64,000 nucleotides of DNA from Pachyseris speciosa (GCA_016490735.1 JAEMWC010000268.1:626501-690500); one strand, 5' to 3'; positions 20,582-31,990 are shown, numbered from the stretch's first letter. Notes: generated by a model not told the origin, from the letters alone. Numbers and translations: made by a program.

Positions 20582-22001
20582 AAAAATCCTCAGAAGTGTG
20601 TTGATCACCACGTGTACGTCTTTCGTCAGGAAACCCAAAAATCCCGAGAAAAAGTTACCGAGTACTACACACGTCTTCAGTTACTGGCACGCAAATGTGA
20701 ATTCACTAATACCGAGTTGGAGATAAAGCGGCAAATAATTCAAAGCACTTCTTCGGTTCGTCTCAGGCGTAAAGCCATCGAACAGAACCTCAACCTAGAA
20801 AAGCTGCTCAAGGCCGCTAGTGCCATGGAAATCGCTGACGGGCAAACCAGCGAGATTGAGAAACAACAGTCACACGCAGTTGGTTTTGGTCGAAAGAGAA
20901 CAAGTGACAATCAACAGAAGGAGAGTTCCAGTGGTCAACCAAAGTCTGGTATTCACCACGTGAAATGTGGTTTGTGTGGTGGAAGGTTTCCACATCAAGG
21001 TGACTGTCCTGCACAAGGTAAACAATGCCTTAACTGTGGCAAAATGAATCACTTCTCTAAAGTTTGTCGCAGTAAACCCAGCAATCGCTCAAAATCCACC
21101 CGTCCAAGAAAGCCATCGAAAGGTAGCCACCGAGCCAGATCTGTTGACATTGAAGACCCCTCTGGTAGTGAAAAGTCAGCCTTACTGAGTGCTGATGGTA
21201 ACAACAGTGACGAGTATACCTTTCATATCGGCATGCACAAACCTCAAACCGCCAAACCTATCTTTCAAGTCAAGATTATCGACACACCCATCCACTTAAT
21301 GGCAGATTCTGGAGCAACAGTGAACATCCTGAGCAAAAGGGACTTTGGTAGCTTGAAACCAAGACCGCACCTGACAAATACAAATGTCAAAGTGTATCCA
21401 TACAAGTCTGCTGAACCGCTCAATCTGTGCGGCAAACTCCGAGTCAACATTGCTAGTGATCATTGCTCATCAGAAGAAACATTCTATGTAGCAGAGGGCT
21501 CATCAGGGTCTATACTCAGCTGGATGACATCACAGAAATTAAATCTCATCAAAGCTGTGAGCACGGTTGAACAACCTCCTGTAGATCTACCACCTGGTGC
21601 CCCAGATTTCCCCAAGGACTTTCCTAGTCTAACTAATGGAATGGGTGAATACAAAGGTGAACCAGTACGTATACATGTTGACGAATCTGTCAAACCAGTG
21701 GCACAGCCGCACCATTGCATACCATTTTACGTCCGGAAACAAGTGGAAGAGATACTGAGGCAACTTGAGAATGAAGGCATCATTGAACGTGCCGAGGGCC
21801 CAACCCCATGGGTTTCGCCAATTGTTGTTGTACCCAAACCCCAGAAGCCAAATGAAATCAGAATCTGTGTCGACATGAGGTCCCTAAACAAAGCCATCAT
21901 CAGAGAAAGGCACATCATCCCCACCATTGATGATGTAGTGTCTGACGTCTTAAATGGCTGCAAAGTGTTTAGCAAGATTGATCTAAGCTAAGGGTACCAT
22001 C
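20582..22001 (+). pseudogene. gag end, zinc knuckles, protease and RT start of LTR element
   Basis: Open from the LINE junction to a TAA at 21,989-21,991. Contains VYVFRQETQKSREKV, two CCHC-type knuckles (CGLCGGRFPHQGDC and CLNCGKMNHFSKVC), the aspartic protease motif LMADSGATVN, and RT blocks PWVSPIVVVPKP, ICVDMRSLNKAI and KVFSKIDLS. The stop replaces the residue between KIDLS and GYHQIPL and kills the RT. The first in-frame GTG (20,612) is not a start. Confidence 0.85.
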
Positions 22002-22276
22002 AAATTCCACTCCACTCTGACTCAAGACCACTGAAAACATTCTCCACACACGTCGGGTTGTTCCGTTACAAGCGTCTTAATTTTGGTCTGTCATGTGCTG
22101 CAGAAGTTTTCCAGAGGAAAGTGAGTGACTCGATCCGTGGTATTCCCTGTGTCAAGAACATCAGTGATGACATCTACGTCGGTGGCACAGACAGTGACAC
22201 CCATGACCAACATCTGAAGCAAGTATTCCGCCAGCTACAGGAGAATGGCCAGACAATCAACTTACCTAAATGTTAG
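21992..22276 (+). pseudogene. RT catalytic segment of LTR element
   Basis: Same frame continues as GYHQIPL, RLNFGLSCAAEVFQ and VKNISDDIYVGG, the catalytic Asp pair, and stops at TAG 22,274-22,276. A one-base loss right after it changes frame. Confidence 0.8.
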
Positions 22277-23712
22277 TTCCCACCATGCTTTTCTTTGGCC
22301 ATGTGTTCTCTGAAAAGGTCATGCCACCTGATCCGAGAAAAGTTGAAGCTCTTCAAAGCGTTGCCCCACCAACCAACGTATCAGAAGTACGAAGCCTCCT
22401 TAGCTCTGCTGCATTCTGTTCAAGGTTCATCAAGGACTTTGCAATTATTACTAGACCTCTTCGGCAGCTGACCTGTGATGGAGTGAGTTGGCAATGGACC
22501 CAAGAGGAGCAGTCATCATTTGAACGCCTAAAAGAAGCATTGTCAGTCAAGACGACTCTTGGATACTTTGACCCCAATAAACCTACTTCCATCCTCGTTG
22601 ATAGTGGCCCCGTTGGTTTAGGTGCTGTCCTAACCCAAGAAGATGAATCGAGCAAAGAAGTGACACCGCCGCAATATGCCAGTTGTCCGCTTACCCCCAC
22701 ACAAGCAAGATATCCTCAGATTGATCGTGAAGCTTTGTCGATTTACTGGGCAATCAAACGCTTTCACCTGTTTGTTTATGGCAAGGAGTTCAAGGTCATC
22801 ACCGACCAGACCAGACCCCTAGTGGCTTTGTTCAACAACCCGTCGTCCAAGCCCTCCACCAGGATTGAACGCTGGTTGATTGAGCTGCAGCAATATCGCT
22901 TCACTGTAGAGTATCACCCAGGTGCCTCAAACCCAGCTGACTACGCTTCAAGACACGCTGTTGGAGATCCAGAATCCCACAACTATGAAGTAGAATCTGA
23001 GGAACACATTTCTTTCATCGCTAGGAATGCAGTACCGAAAGCCGTCACATTGTCTGAGATACAGACTGCAGCTGCAAAGGATCCAATGCTTCAAGCTGTT
23101 ATGTCTGCGGTCAAGTCTAACTGCTGGCATAAAGCCCCACCTGACGCGTCACTATCTGAGCTGTCACGCTATGCACAAGTGAAAGATCAACTAACTTGTA
23201 CAGACACCGTCCTGCTGAAATCAGAACGCCTTTTGGTACCTGCTGTATTGAAAGAGCGAATCGTTGACATTGCTCACGAAGGCCATCTAGGCATAGTAAA
23301 GACGAAAGCTCTCCTGCGAGAGAAGGTGTGGTTTCCATGCATGGACAAGATGGTGGAAATGAAGATTAAGACCTGCTTACCGTGTCAAGTTGTTACCCCA
23401 ATGTACACTAGAGAACCACTTCAAATGTCTGTACTACCTGACAACCCTTTTGATGAAGTGAGCATTGATTTTGCACACGTGGAGGGTGAGACCCTGCTTT
23501 TAGTGGTTGATGACTACTCGAGATCCCCGTTCGTGAAACCGGTGTCATCTACGTCTGCTTGTGCTTCCATACCCAAGCTAGACCAGCTGTTTGCTACATT
23601 TGGAACACCCCGAGTAGTCAAGACAGATAATGGCCAACCATTCAGTGGAGAAGAATTTGCTAAGTTTGCTCGTGTGCTTGGCTTTAGACACCACAAAGTC
23701 ACTCCGCTCTGA
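22270..23712 (+). pseudogene. RT thumb, RNase H and integrase of LTR element
   Basis: In the next frame: FFGHVFS, then the RNase H core (ILVDSGPVGLGAVL, DREALSIYWAIKRF, ITDQTRPLVAL, NPADYASRH), the integrase HHCC finger (HEGHLG ... CLPC) and integrase core VSIDFAH and KTDNGQPFSGEEF. A TGA (23,710-23,712) stands where a Trp codon is expected before the GEVERF block. Confidence 0.85.
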
Positions 23713-24482
23713 CCCAGGGCTACTGGCGAGGTGGAGAGATTTGTAAAAACGCTAAAAAAACCATCAAGGCTGCTAAAACAGAAGGGAGAAATTGGAGAAA
23801 GGAGCTGCAAGCCATTTTGCGTAATTACCGCACCACGCCCCATGCAACCACTGGTGTTGCACATGCTGTGTTGTTGTTAAAACGCCCTGTTCGCAACAAA
23901 CTTCCACAAGCCAACCATGTAGATCCTGTGTCTGAGATCATCCACGAACATGACTCCTCACAGAAGTCCAAGATCAAGCTTCGTGCTGACAACAAGGCCT
24001 ACGTGAGACCCTGCACTATCTGCCATGGTGAAACTGTGCCTGTAAAGAGGCTATTTTCTGTATCAAAAGGAGGAACTGTTTATGATCCCACTCCCCTGAC
24101 AGTTGTGGATAAGAATGGCAGTACGATCACGGCTAAAAATGGAAAACACACAGTTACAAGAAATTCATCATTCTTCAAGAGTCTGAGCCATCCAGCTATC
24201 ACCCATGACAGTGATGAGTCTCGAAACAGTGCTTTTGGCTCTGTAGCTGACCAAGAGTGATTGCAAGAGCTTCCAGCTATAGCTCCAAGTGTGAATGCTC
24301 CTGATCCGGCGCCGCCAAAACTCTTGGACCAAGCTGATCTGCCAAGTTCAAGCAGTCCTGTTCCTGTTCCTGTTCCTGTTCCTATTCCAGAGAATCAAAC
24401 TCGTGCCTCTCAGCCTGATAGTCAGCCACCTTTGCGGAGATCCACCCGAAAGCGAACTCCTCGACAAATTCTCGACTTATAG
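23713..24482 (+). pseudogene. Integrase C-terminal part of LTR element
   Basis: Continues with GEVERF (catalytic Glu), a one-base loss in an A run near 23,755, then NYRTTPHATTGVAH, a chromo/SH3-like tail and an in-frame TGA at 24,258. The last part is Pro-rich (SPVPVPVPVP) and ends RRSTRKRTPRQILDL at TAG 24,480-24,482. Confidence 0.75.
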
Positions 24483-24687
24483 GCTAGAATTCAAGTTAGA
24501 ACTATCAACTTTGAGGACATGAATACTTCAAGTTGAAAAGACTTTTTTATGAACCACATGTTTGTTTCCGTTTGACTTTTGACTTGCAGCGTGAATTTAG
24601 GTCTACTGGACAGTTGCCGAGTTTGTTCAATTTTGTATTGCTGCAACCTTATTATAATCGTTGTTTGATTTGTCTCAAGAGATTTTC

Positions 24688-24705
24688 TAACTAGGAGGAA
24701 GGAGA
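24688..24705 (+). promoter_or_regulatory. Polypurine tract
   Basis: AACTAGGAGGAAGGAGA lies directly before the 3' LTR, where plus-strand synthesis is primed. Confidence 0.7.
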
Positions 24706-24892
24706 TGTAATGTTTATGTAATTAACTGGAAGTAATATAACCAGATATTGCGGTTAGTAGTAGTCTCGCTATGAACTTTGGGAAGGACTCTCTTACCATC
24801 ATGGCGATCCATGTGCTTGATGTTTCTAATAACCATTAAAATCGTTGGTTTATCCTATGCATCGTGATTTAATGTCTAAAGGAAACATCACA
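24706..24892 (+). repeat. 3' LTR (187 bp)
   Basis: Same length and ends as the 5' LTR. Followed by CCCATTCTAGG, the other half of the target site. Confidence 0.9.
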
Positions 24893-24954
24893 CCCATTCT
24901 AGGAAAATATACGTTCACCTATAGATTGTATTGCTATAGTTATTATTCCGTCTC

Positions 24955-24994
24955 AGGTTTTGTGTGAGCTTATCGATTTTGTCATCACAGATGA
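24955..24994 (+). pseudogene. FN3 exon relic (3' end only), copy 2
   Basis: Matches the relic at 2,160-2,212, reading ...VITDE before GTAAGT, with a further small deletion. Confidence 0.65.
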
Positions 24995-25070
24995 AGTAAG
25001 TACAGTGTAATTCAATAATACAATATCTGGGAATTGAGTTTATGTTTCTCATCTTTCTCTTTGTTTGCAG

Positions 25071-25367
25071 AGCCAAACGCTCCTCCAGTTGATGTTCGTG
25101 GACGCAACACGAGCTCTACCAGTGTTAAGGTTCAGTGGGGAGAAGTTCCACCTGATGATCAAAATGGCATTATACTGAGTTTCACCGTTACTTACAGAGC
25201 CTTACCTAATGGTCTTGAACAAACCAAGAACGTAAGTGCCCCATCAACTGAGGTTACACTGACAGGACTGAATGAATACACAAACTACATCATCACAGTG
25301 TTTGCCTCTACTTCAATGGGAGGTGGAATCGTGAGCGCACCTATCACAGTCGCCACAGATGAAAACA
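25071..25367 (+). CDS. FN3 exon 8 (group A)
   Basis: A 297-nt phase 1-1 exon, TTGCAG acceptor, GTAAGT at 25,368. Reads EPNAPPVDVRGRNTSSTSVKVQWGEVPPDDQNG, LSFTVTYRALPNGLEQ and NEYTNYIITVFAST. Val-Lys replaces Ile-Leu before the core Trp. Duplicate of exon 3. Confidence 0.85.
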
Positions 25368-25967
25368 GTAAGTGCACAAAAAAAGAGAAAAGAGCTACAA
25401 AGTCATTTTATGGCTTCCAAACTGGTAGTTGATAAGCGGTGAAGGTGTTCTTTTTAAATTCATACTAAAATTTTTGTTTCAACTTAATCGTGTTCTTGTT
25501 TGTTTGTTTTTCTTTCGGAAGACCTTCCTGTTCATAGTGACGTTTTCAGTCACGTGCACACACGTGCATTTTTCTTGCAACTCGCATATTTACAGTAAAG
25601 CTATCGATGCACCGCTCAACACCCTACAACATTTGTTGATCAACAAATTGTGAACGGCACCGAGGTTTGTTGGCGATGTGATTAAATGCTTCATGTTTTG
25701 TGATGGCAATCAACTTGTTTAACTTTGGTGAAAATTAATGTACAGAACAGAACAGAGTCTTTTATTTAATTTTGGGCTCAGGGTAATCCTTTGGATGCTT
25801 GAAAGTAACCTGCTATCAACAGGAGGCCAGAACACTGTAACCTAATTATACAAAGTCGATGCTTAATCAATTGTGAATATAATTAAGAATTTATAAATAA
25901 CATTGCCATAACTTCGTGACAATAACAGTATTAACAGAAATTTCAAGCTCACGATACAACTTTTTAA

Positions 25968-26005
25968 AGACATTTTTCGGCATGACTCATGCCATTATGA
26001 GTTTA
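25968..26005 (-). ncRNA. Decayed hammerhead motif, left arm
   Basis: Minus strand CTCATAA, stem II GGCAT/ATGCC, GAAAA, then TGTC. Several core bases are changed, so it is a relic. Confidence 0.5.
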
Positions 26006-26129
26006 ATGTGTTGCTTCCTTTTCCAATTGTAATAAGTACGTTTACAATTTGGGTGCGTTACTGTATTTAAATTTCAAATTGTTAACATACTCAAATTGTA
26101 AACGTACTTATAAACATTGGAAAAGGAAA

Positions 26130-26190
26130 CAACACATTAAACTAATGATGGCATAAGTCATGCCGAAACATGTCTTTGTATCGTGAGCTT
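26130..26190 (+). ncRNA. Near-intact hammerhead motif, right arm
   Basis: Plus strand CTAATGA, stem II GGCAT/ATGCC, GAAAC, ATGTC. Core G5 is A, so activity should be lost. Otherwise the layout equals the motif at 9,848. Confidence 0.55.
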
Positions 26191-26494
26191 GAAATTTCTG
26201 TTAGTTTAGAATTTGATTAAATGTACTAACATTACTAACACTAATATCAACTGTAAATATAATTTGGAAATATAATTAAAGATACTGATATTAAGAGCAT
26301 AATTTTACAACATCATGTAGAAAAATTGTTAGAAACAATACAACCATGGTAATAAAAAGATCTCTTCGCAATTCCTGTCTGACAGCAGGTAAGTGAAGCA
26401 ACTTACGTTGTTTGGTTAGGCGAGTGTGAAAGTTGTTGTTAAAAGTGAACTAATCCTTAAAATACTCAGGGCAACGTCCTTTAATACATTATGT

Positions 26495-26680
26495 ACCTGC
26501 ATGGCGTCTTTCTTCAAGCGCAGGCCACTTGAGATTTGCAGGGCTGCTGTGGGTCGTTCTGGCAACAATGCTACCTGCTCTCTTTTGCAAAGCCTCTAGC
26601 GCCTGACTATTTTCCTTACCGCAGAAACACCGCACTGTATCACAGTAATCTAGAATTGGTTTAATTAATAAGATGTAAAC
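26495..26680 (-). pseudogene. LINE reverse transcriptase fragment
   Basis: Minus strand reads ILDYCDTVRCFCGKENSQ, LEALQKRAGSIV and LKWPALEERR, the thumb region found at the end of many LINE RTs. Short and isolated. Confidence 0.6.
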
Positions 26681-26699
26681 AATCGCCAGAAATCAGGGA

Positions 26700-27345
26700 C
26701 ATTCTGCTCCCGCGTTAATCGGTCAGCGGAGAGTCAAGCTGCTGTATGAATATAATTAAAACAATGGCGGCACGACTTTCGAGAAAGGAGCGAGTTCAGT
26801 ATTAAAAAAAACATTATTTATAAGTCTTCTTTGATGACCTAGGAGACTGGGAACTAGTTTACCACCCGGAATAAGTTAAATATGGCTGCAGTATCGAGCA
26901 GTGTAACGATTCCCAAGGTTTTCTCTTTCTGTGCATTCATAAAGATGGCGTACTACCACCTTTACACCTACCGTAAAACTGGGAATATTCAAAAACTTTT
27001 GGAAGTATCTTATCGACAAGAAATGACTCTTATTTTTTAACACTTTGGATACTGCAAACATTCCTCCACTTAAAACAAGTCGGAGCTAATTGACCACATC
27101 AAGGGTTGTTCCTCAAATCGACAAGTATTTGGGACAGATTTAGTGATATTTTAAGCAAATGTATGGCTGCAGAAGCCTAAAATTTGAAATGGAAGCATCT
27201 AGGGAAGTTACAAGTAGACTTATGGCTTTTAATTTGTTTTTGTTTTAGAAGGATAGCTTAATCACTGCTGAAAATGTATCGAGTCGGAGCTAGGATTGAA
27301 TGGCCTATTATTACGCGTTACTGAACATTTGCCAAACTGCCGTTC
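26700..27345. other. Intron tract, nothing recognised
   Basis: AT-rich, no open frame with a known motif. From 27,345 it matches 7,430 onward. Confidence 0.4.
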
Positions 27346-27709
27346 CAACTTTTATTGATCAACAAATTTAATTTTGACCCGTGAATCGTTCGTGTTAGCG
27401 ATCATCGTCTCATTTGTCCACAAATATCAAATACTTGATCAAAAATACAGTTCAGGAAACAAAGGAAATGATCACCAAAAGATGTAATGCCGTGATATTA
27501 TTGTTTGAATAATCTCGTCCAACTACTACGTAAGAAATATACAAAGAGCAATGACAAGAATAGATATATTTATTTATTTGTGTCGAAAAAGTTAATGAAT
27601 ATAGTTCCCGATTATTGGAGTTAATAGTCATATTCAGTTGGTTTTATCCTCACGCATTCAAACCAGTAATAAAATACACCAACCTTAAGAATGTACTTCT
27701 ATTTAACAA

Positions 27710-27825
27710 TTATCCTGCGAAATCGCGCGGAATATCGCCTGATACTTAGCCGAAGAAGCCGTAGGCTGAGTTGGCTAAGATCAGGCGATATTTTTACAAG
27801 ATCGATCAAGATAATTGTTTCATTA
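27710..27825. repeat. Foldback element, duplication copy 2
   Basis: Arms AATATCGCCTGATACTTAGC and GCTAAGATCAGGCGATATT. Paralogue of 7,785-7,905, here better paired. Confidence 0.6.
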
Positions 27826-28008
27826 TTCAACAAAATGATCACAGAGTACAATTTTCAGCGTTTATTGCAAAAAAAAAAAAAAAGCTCGAAAGGCCGCCAC
27901 TTTTCTCCACAACACACAAACTTAAGTATTTTGCAGGATATGTGTTAATAATGCGTAACATCTTATTCTTGTCTCTGTGGCTTCTGTTTTCTGTTTTCGT
28001 TTTTATAG

Positions 28009-28305
28009 AGCCGAGCGCTCCTCCAGCTTATGTCAGTGGACACAACACTAGCTCTACCAGTATTCTGGTTCAATGGGGAGAAGTTCCCGCCCATGGTCAA
28101 AAAGGAATCATACTAAGTTACACAGTTACCTACAAGGCGTTACCAAATGGTATTGCATTAAGCAAAAGCGTCAATACCCCAGCAACTAAAGTCACGCTGA
28201 CAAATCTCAATAAATACACTAACTACAGTATCAAAGTGTTTGCCTCGACTGTAAAGGGAGGTGGAAATGTGAGCGCACCTATCACTGTCATCACAGATCA
28301 AGACA
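28009..28305 (+). CDS. FN3 exon 9 (group A)
   Basis: A 297-nt phase 1-1 exon (TTATAG acceptor, GTAAGT at 28,306). Reads EPSAPPAYVSGHNTSS, VQWGEVPAHGQKG, ALSKSVNTPATKV, NLNKYTNYSIKVFAST. Shares the AHGQ turn with exon 4. Confidence 0.85.
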
Positions 28306-28380
28306 GTAAGTACGCCGTGCTTGCCTCGATGTCTTGTGATTGGGTTTGATGTTTCTCCTATTTGCGTTTTTATATATCAG

Positions 28381-28677
28381 GGCCAACTGCTCCTACAGTT
28401 AACGTCCGTGGACACAACACAAGCTCTACAAGTATTGCAATCCAATGGGGGGAAGTTCCAGCTGATGATCAAAATGGCATTGTACTGAGTTACACAGTTA
28501 CCTACAAGGCATTACCTAATGGTATTGAGCTAGCCAAGAACGTAGGTGCCCCAACGACTGAAGTTACAATAATAGGCCTGAATGAATACACTAATTACAG
28601 CATCACAGTGCTTGCCTCGACTGTTAAGGGAGGTGGAAATGTGAGCGAACCAATCATTGTTATCACAGATGAAGATA
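28381..28677 (+). CDS. FN3 exon 10 (group A)
   Basis: A 297-nt phase 1-1 exon after a 75-nt intron (TATCAG acceptor, GTAAGT at 28,678). Reads GPTAPTVNVRGHNTSSTSIA, IQWGEVPADDQ, NEYTNYSITVLAST. It lacks the extra codon of its duplicate, exon 5. Confidence 0.85.
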
Positions 28678-28728
28678 GTAAGTTCACTAAGCTAGTATTA
28701 TAAGACAATGAGTAGACAGGGGCTCTGA

Positions 28729-28992
28729 TAGCTTGCGTCGCAGAAGTTAATTAACCCCGGTTGGTAACCTCTGCGAATTCCTTGTTCTGAATTCGCAACG
28801 AACTAAAGTGAGTTTTGAATTTTCCTTCACAATTATTGGCTATCGGAGCCAATCACAGCTCATTGAATAATGGCTTTTGTTAACGGACCAATCATAGCGC
28901 GTACACAAATTCTGGTTACACAAAACAAGGAGTTCGGCGTTGCTTCGCAGACGTTACTAACCGCGGTTAGTTTACGTCTGCGACGTAGGCTA
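28729..28992. mobile_element. Foldback MITE, paralogue of 9,291-9,584
   Basis: Ends TAGCTTGCGTCGCAGA ... TCTGCGACGTAGGCTA. Shorter by about 30 bp, and its flanks (GGGCTCTGA, AGGATACTGA) have diverged. Inherited with the block. Confidence 0.7.
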
Positions 28993-29700
28993 GGATACTG
29001 ACATCAAAGGAATCAAACTGGAGGCCATATTTCCCTTCACTTGTCCTTCCAAAAGGCAATCGGGAATTGCAAATTGCTGCGTCACTGATTCACATACACA
29101 GTTGTCATATTTTAACACAGTTTGCATAACGAGATCTAAATTCCTTTCCATATTTTATTTTCACTATGGCATCATGTTGATCTTGTACAGTTAGTTGCAT
29201 TGCCTTCTCTAATACATCGCATTTTTCAAGTATACATTCAACTTTGCTTGTATTGTGGATATATATAGAAAAGGCGGCGACGGCCCAAAAAACGACGGCA
29301 TAGAAATCCGACTACCTAGTAAACGTATGGAGCGACCAGCAGCACAAACGCGGCGGCGGGAATTAACAATTTAAAACATCTGCAGTTTAGCTTGGCCATG
29401 TTAAAACCCTTATGTCTTGCTGTTGAACTTGCAAACATTCGCATAGATACTTCTCTTAACATATTAGTTGTTCAGACCTAACAAACACAAGGTCAATCAG
29501 AGACGTTTTCGCGTACGTGATTTGTTCTGTGGCTTTTTTAAATAATCCAACATGGCGACATTCTTATGTCAGTTGTATTACTTTTCGTTAGCTCTTGCTC
29601 AGAAACACAGGAAGTGAGCTTTGTGGATGAATCCCGGCGACAGTGATAAAACGTTCTGATAATTCTCACGTAGAAACTGAGAATTCCCTTTTATTCTCAG

Positions 29701-30000
29701 AACCAGATAGTGCTCCACAAAATGTAACTGGCCGTAACAGCAGCTCAAAGAGCATCATAGTCACGTGGGATCCTGTGCCAGGTGATCAACAGAATGGAAT
29801 CATAACTAAGTACACCATTACCTACCAGTTACAAGCAGAGAATGACACTAATGCTAGTATAGCTGCTGGCGATGCTACTAAAATAGAAATAACAGGACTA
29901 AAGGAGTACGTGTTCTACAATATCACTGTGTTTGCATCTACTGTGAAAGGAGATGGACCACACAGTTCCCCTGTTCTTGTCGTGAGAACAGACCAGGATA
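29701..30000 (+). CDS. FN3 exon 11 (group B)
   Basis: First exon of the second FN3 type: 300 nt, phase 1-1, CTCAG acceptor, GTAAGT at 30,001. Hallmarks are SAPQNVTGRNSSSKSIIVTW, DPVPGDQQNGIITKYTITY, LKEYVFYNITVFAST, KGDGPHSSPVLVVRTDQD. Group B differs from A throughout (NSSSKSIIVTW for NTSSTSILVQW) and is richer in N-glycosylation sequons. Its upstream 370 bp match those of exon 17. Confidence 0.85.
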
Positions 30001-30062
30001 GTAAGTTGTCTCTATCAACTGAGATTTTTGTTCAATTTTCGTTTAACTCGTTTGACTTAGCA

Positions 30063-30152
30063 TGCACTTTAATATCACAGTGTTTACATCTACCGTGAAA
30101 GGAGGTCACACAGTGGTCTTGTTGTTGTTGTTAAAACAGCCCAGGATGAGTA
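30063..30152 (+). pseudogene. Half FN3 exon relic after exon 11
   Basis: Reads in pieces like the last third of a group B exon (NITVFTSTVKGG, then QD and a GTAAGT). No acceptor and no 5' half. An equivalent relic follows every group B exon, so it is part of the amplified unit. Confidence 0.65.
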
Positions 30153-30470
30153 AGTCCAATGGACTTACTATCCTGGGATGTTAATTTTGGTTAGCATAGG
30201 TTTTTTATTGTTTTACATGAGTGACTAATATATCGAGTCAAATAGCGAAGAAAAGAAAAGCCCAGGATTAAATGGTGTCGTTTACATTTTAACATTGGCT
30301 ATTAAGTTCGCGCTCTCCAGTTGTTTCTGACACGCGCTACACGCAGCGCCCTGAAGTGCTATCACAACCAAAATAAAAACTCTTTGTCGAATTAGAAAAG
30401 ACCAGAGGGATAACTGAATTTGTTAAAGGTTAATCGTCTGCAGTACTTGAACTTTCACTTTTCATGTCAG

Positions 30471-30770
30471 AACCTGCTGGTGCTCCACAAAATGTAAATG
30501 GCCGTAACAGCAGTTCAAAGAGCATCATAGTCACGTGGTATCCTGTACCATTTGAGCAACAGAATGGTATCATAACGAAGTACACCATTACCTACCAGTC
30601 ACAGACAGAAAATCACAGTGGAAGTGTCCCACTTGGTCCCGATGAACTGCAAAAGAACGTAACAGGTCTAAGGGAGTATGTGTTCTACAATATCACAGTG
30701 TTTGCATCTACTGTGAAAGGAGATGGACCACACAGTTTGCCTGTTCTTGTTGTAAGAACAGACCAGGATA
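30471..30770 (+). CDS. FN3 exon 12 (group B)
   Basis: A 300-nt phase 1-1 exon (GTCAG acceptor, GTAAGT at 30,771). Reads EPAGAPQNVNGRNSSSKS, IVTWYPVPFEQQ, SGSVPLGPDELQKNVTGLRE. The LGPDE loop occurs again only in exon 18. Half-exon relic at 30,833-30,923. The unit downstream to 31,990 matches that after exon 16. Confidence 0.85.
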
Positions 30771-30924
30771 GTAAGTTGTCTCCATTAGCTGAGAGTTTTG
30801 TTCAATTTGCGTTTAATTCGATTGACTTAGCATGTACTATAATATCACAGTGTTTACATGTACTATAAAAGGGGATCACGGAGTGGTCCTTTTCTTGTTG
30901 TTATGGAACAGCTCAGGAAAGTAA

Positions 30925-31953
30925 GTCCATGTAATTTTGGTTTCAATACTTTTGTAATTGTTTGAGGTGATTGACTAATATATCGAGTCAAATTCAGTAG
31001 AATTCACATTGAAAGAGAAATTCGTTATAATTCAAAGCCCACTCAGGCATATTAAGCCATTGTGAGTTATATCCAGTCGAGGGAAAAATACAAGTTTCAT
31101 TCCCAAACAAAGTAACAACGATTGAGCCAAATGTTAGGCTTCAATTTATTTCATTCACCTGTATTGCAGAGGCTTTTACCACTTGAAAATACGTATCCAC
31201 TTAAGTAAAAACACGAATCTGAAAAAATAGCAAACGGTTTGTCCAAAGAAAGAACTTCTTCCACTAAGTTTCAGCTACTCGTTCCTCCCGTTAATGCCCG
31301 GTGAACTGTTAAGTGACCTTTCTTGGTGTGCAGCAAGGTGTCGCGGTAAAGTGAAAGCCTTTGAAGCATTGAATCATTTTGTTTTTCAATCACACAACCC
31401 CGGCGAAATTCAAGTTCATTCCAGCTTTACGCTTTTCCTTAGCAAATCTTTTGCTCTTCCTTTTTGTCACATAAAAAATTTACTTTCTGGAGTCTCTTCT
31501 AAATAGTTCTTGATTTTTCTTTCTTTTTTTTTTTTTAATTCTTTTTCGCGAATTAAAAGACAAACTTCGTAGAAGATGAAGTTTTGCTAAAAATGAAGAA
31601 ACCAACTGAATATGAAATAAAAATTTCGAGCTGCAGAAAGCGCGCGAAAATTTAAGCACCGTTTTGGTTTAGGTGTCCCACACATGGCTTGAACCCGCGA
31701 TCCAATCGAAAGCTAGTACCTGGTCAGCGGTCAACTTAAAAAGAAGTTGACCTCGATGAGCTGTAAACTTGAGCTCGCGATATGGTCACATGAAACTGGT
31801 CAGCGCATACCTTGTTTTGACAAGTGTCAATTGACCATAACATGGATGTCCAATCTCAAAGATGTGCGCTGTAAACTAGATGATCATCGGTGGTCAGCTG
31901 GAGTATGGCCGCCATGCTGGGCTCAATTATTATCATCATCATCATCATCATCA

Positions 31954-31990
<37 letters not shown>
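30925..31990. repeat. Intron block duplicated at 41,722-42,720
   Basis: About 1 kb shared, including GCCCACTCAGGCATATTAAG, CAAACGGTTTGTCCAAAGAA and GGTGTCCCACAC. Both copies end in ATT/ATC repeats. Confidence 0.75.

Larger units (their letters stand above)
16313..24892 (+). mobile_element. Ty3/gypsy-type LTR retrotransposon, inactivated
   Basis: Two 187-bp LTRs, candidate primer site, gag, zinc knuckles, protease, reverse transcriptase, RNase H and integrase in Ty3/gypsy order. Target flanks CCTAT and CCCAT differ by one base, compatible with a 5-bp duplication. The paralogous empty site is near 2,100. Coding is destroyed by a nested LINE, at least three stop codons and several frameshifts. 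Motif style (NISDD in the RT) resembles K02A2.6-type elements, which is a family judgement only. Confidence 0.9.
25931..26203. repeat. Large inverted repeat with two hammerhead relics
   Basis: Left arm 25,931-26,051 and right arm 26,092-26,203 are complementary over about 110 bp (AACAGAAATTTCAAGCTCACG with its complement). It sits in an insertion absent from duplication copy 1, flanked by AGAATTT on both sides. Each arm contains a hammerhead-like core. Confidence 0.75.
12515..29200. repeat. Segmental duplication copy 2 (FN3 exons 6-10)
   Basis: Partner of 1,309-9,790, enlarged by three insertions that copy 1 lacks: the hammerhead array (13,848-15,381), the LTR retrotransposon (16,313-24,892) and the inverted hammerhead repeat (about 25,905-26,215). 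Confidence 0.8.
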
